Shown: positions 62,212 through 64,000 of the stretch, piece by piece
Layout of the letters: each line of letters opens with the position of its first letter
How positions within the stretch are numbered: the stretch's first letter is position 1
Origin: Bolinopsis microptera
Lineage: Eukaryota > Ctenophora > Tentaculata > Lobata > Bolinopsidae
Direction: 5' to 3'
DNA length: 64,000 bases
NCBI RefSeq assembly: GCF_026151205.1
Contig: NC_087079.1
Location: forward strand, 10,902,635 to 10,966,634
Program-made: the position numbers and the translations under genes
Notes under the pieces: generated by a model
What the model was told of the DNA's origin: nothing
Databases searched by the model: none
Seen by the model: the letters and a program-made list of their open reading frames with translations, nothing else

Positions 62212-63428
62212 CCGTCCACAACTCTGCTGGGAATATCGCAGGTACTAATGAGGAGAAAGCGAGGAGTATTAAGGAGTACTTTGAAGCTGAGTTCAACGAC
62301 GCTGATGAGCCCACCCTTCCTGCCTTCCTTGACCCCCCATCTAGCCTTAACAGTCCCATCACCGTTGCAGAGATAGAGAGAGCCATCAGTAAACTCAAGT
62401 CTGGTAAAGCAGTGGGTATTGATAAAGTTCCTGGCGAGGTCATGAAAGCCCTGAACAACCCCCTCCTTCATGAGGAGCTAGCTAAAGTGTTCAACGAGTC
62501 TTTCGAGAAAAACATTCACATTGAAGCAATAGGAGCATGCATCCTCACACCACTGGCTAAGCCTGGTAAAACTCGTGGCCCAGTGAAGTCGATACGACCA
62601 TTGACCCTACTGAATGTCTCTAGAAAGATCCTGTCACTGATAGTGCTAAACAGAATAGAGAGAGCTGTGGACAACTTCACCGGACCGTTCCAAGCTGCCT
62701 ACAAAGCTGGCAGGAGCTGTGCCGACCTAGTTTGGGCACAGAGCATGCTCATATCTGTAGTAATGAAGAAGGAGTTTGAATGGAACAAAGTGAGTATCGA
62801 CATGTCAGCTGCCTTCAATACCATCCGCAGAGGTACAACAATCAGACTACTAGAAGCTGCAGGATGCTCCAGAGACGACCTGAGGCTTGTACAATACCTC
62901 ATGGCTAACACCACTCTAGTAGTCAGAGTGTGTTCTACTGACTCAGAGATGTTCTCTTTCAACATAGGAGCCTCCCAAGGAGACAGCACAGCTGGTAAAT
63001 TGTTTACCCTCAATCTAGCTGGAGCTGTAGTGCACATAAGAGCAGTCCTCCCCTCAAGACCCAACCCTCCGATAGCCGATAACCACATGCCTCTTGAGTC
63101 CGGCTATTCAGACGATGTAGAGGAGATTGGTGAAGATATGGAGGAGTTACAGGATATCTTTCAGATCTCCAAGAATATTCTCAGTGAATGGAGTCTCTTT
63201 GTCAATGACACAAAGACAAAGTTTACCAGGGTGTATTTGGAAGAAGTTGGTGCCTGTGACGAGTGGGGTAATGAACTAAGAGGAAAAGAGGAGTGGAGAA
63301 ACGAGACGCTTCTTGGTACAAAGCTTGGATCAGAGCAGGATGTTACTAATAGAATAAATCGAAAGCTAACTCTGCCTTCTGGTCATTTGACAAGCTGTGG
63401 TGCCAGGGATCAGAGAGGAGTCAAATAA
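62169..63428 (+). pseudogene. LINE reverse transcriptase
   Basis: RT motifs in order: KAVGIDKVPGEVMK, RPLTLLNVSRKILSLIVLNR, DMSAAFNTIRR, GASQGDSTAGKLFTLNLAGA and the catalytic YSDDV (YADD-type) near 63103. Open from about 62169; it stops at 63428 after a frameshift, while the protein continues in another frame (YDSLVVSVLLYN). Confidence 0.88.
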
Positions 63429-63472
63429 CTGAGAAGAGAAAGATCAAACTCTACGACTCACTAGTAGTATCA

Positions 63473-63910
63473 GTGCTCCTGTACAACTGCTGCTGCTGGG
63501 CCGTACCTCAGCATGTTCTAGAGTCTGTAGATGTTGTTCAGAGGAAGCACCTCAAGCGCATCCTACACATCTATTGGCCTAGCTCAATATCTAATAAGGC
63601 CCTCTACGCTCGTACCCAGACCAGGCCCCTTTCCGAGAGAGTGGAAAAGGCACGGTGGACAATGCTAGGTCATGTTCTACGCAGTGACAACGACACGCCT
63701 GCCTACCAGTCTCTGTTATTTGCTACACTAGGATGTCAAACACTAAAGGGACGAGTGGGTAGACACAGGACTAATTTGTATGATATTATTGTAAAAAAGG
63801 ACCTATTTAAGAGACAAATTTATTTGAAAAATGAAGATGATTTTACCAACTTAGTGAACTTAGCAAGAGAGAGTAGGATGGAGGAGTTTATTTACTTTGA
63901 GACATATTGA
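63473..63910 (+). pseudogene. LINE C-terminal domain
   Basis: Encodes SVLLYNCCCWAVPQHV...LSERVEKARWTMLGHVLR and RVGRHRTNLYDIIVKKDLF, the usual region after RT in this LINE type. It is in the frame following the second frameshift. Confidence 0.75.
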
Positions 63911-64000
63911 ACGAATGAGTCTTCGTAAGCGTAAATAGGCCAGCACTTTGCTGAGCCTCTTTAGGTGCTCTTTTGTTTATAGATGTTATTATATATATAT

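Larger units (their letters stand above)
61640..63965 (+). mobile_element. 5'-truncated non-LTR retrotransposon (LINE)
   Basis: Begins inside the end of the apurinic-type endonuclease (SDHKPVVARV near 61675), followed by a linker, a reverse transcriptase and a C-terminal domain (KARWTMLGHVLR). At least two frameshifts (near 62165 and 63362) show it is a dead copy. It ends in an AT-rich (tatata) tail at the window edge. Clade not assigned. Confidence 0.88.

Overview
The window looks like a piece of an animal nuclear genome: AT-rich, with phase-consistent GT-AG introns, long microsatellites, many short inverted-repeat elements, a tRNA-derived SINE and a decayed LINE. The gene content (an LDLa-rich LGR/relaxin-type GPCR, a DEG/ENaC channel, a tiny secreted thrombospondin-1 protein) fits an early-branching animal such as a cnidarian. 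That assignment is an inference.

The backbone is one gene on the minus strand that fills most of the window (start codon at 56371, last exon found at 6098). I reconstructed 34 coding exons by hand. Their splice phases agree throughout, giving an uninterrupted 1536-codon reading frame (4608 nt). It is the orthologue of GBF1, the large Golgi Arf1 guanine-nucleotide exchange factor: DCB domain, HUS domain with its NYDC box, Sec7 domain with the FRLPGEA catalytic loop, and HDS helical repeats. The final 300 or so C-terminal residues expected from vertebrate GBF1 were not found and probably lie left of position 1.

Other genes sit inside its introns. A DEG/ENaC channel gene (minus, 19981-21572) is in intron 7. 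A 93-residue secreted TSP1 protein (plus, 10454-10997) is in intron 23. An LDLa-repeat 7TM receptor (plus, 2442-5769) lies beyond exon 34 and is probably also intronic. The channel and the receptor both carry apparent frameshifts; the GBF1 exons carry none.

Region by region: 1-2441, repeats and no supported gene; 2442-5769, GPCR; 6098-22810, GBF1 exons 34 to 5 with two nested genes; 22811-38313, 15.5-kb intron 4 full of repeats (758-bp direct repeats, a TA-flanked MITE, a 739-bp TTAA-flanked hairpin, a SINE, a cggctagccg foldback element); 38314-44138, exons 4 and 3 with tandem ~310-bp repeats; 44139-46691, intron 2 with a (CA)n block and a SINE, then exon 2; 46692-56371, intron 1 and exon 1. 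Intron 1 holds a 7.0-kb foldback element whose arms are built from the palindromic module AAGCGCTTATAAGCGCTT. From 56372 to 61640 there is no supported gene, and 61640-63960 is a 5'-truncated, frameshifted non-LTR retrotransposon.

The most unusual observations are the foldback element (with a 6-bp target duplication and a paralogous empty site beside it) and the repeated creation of minisatellites exactly at GBF1 splice donors (introns 1, 3, 10 and 18).
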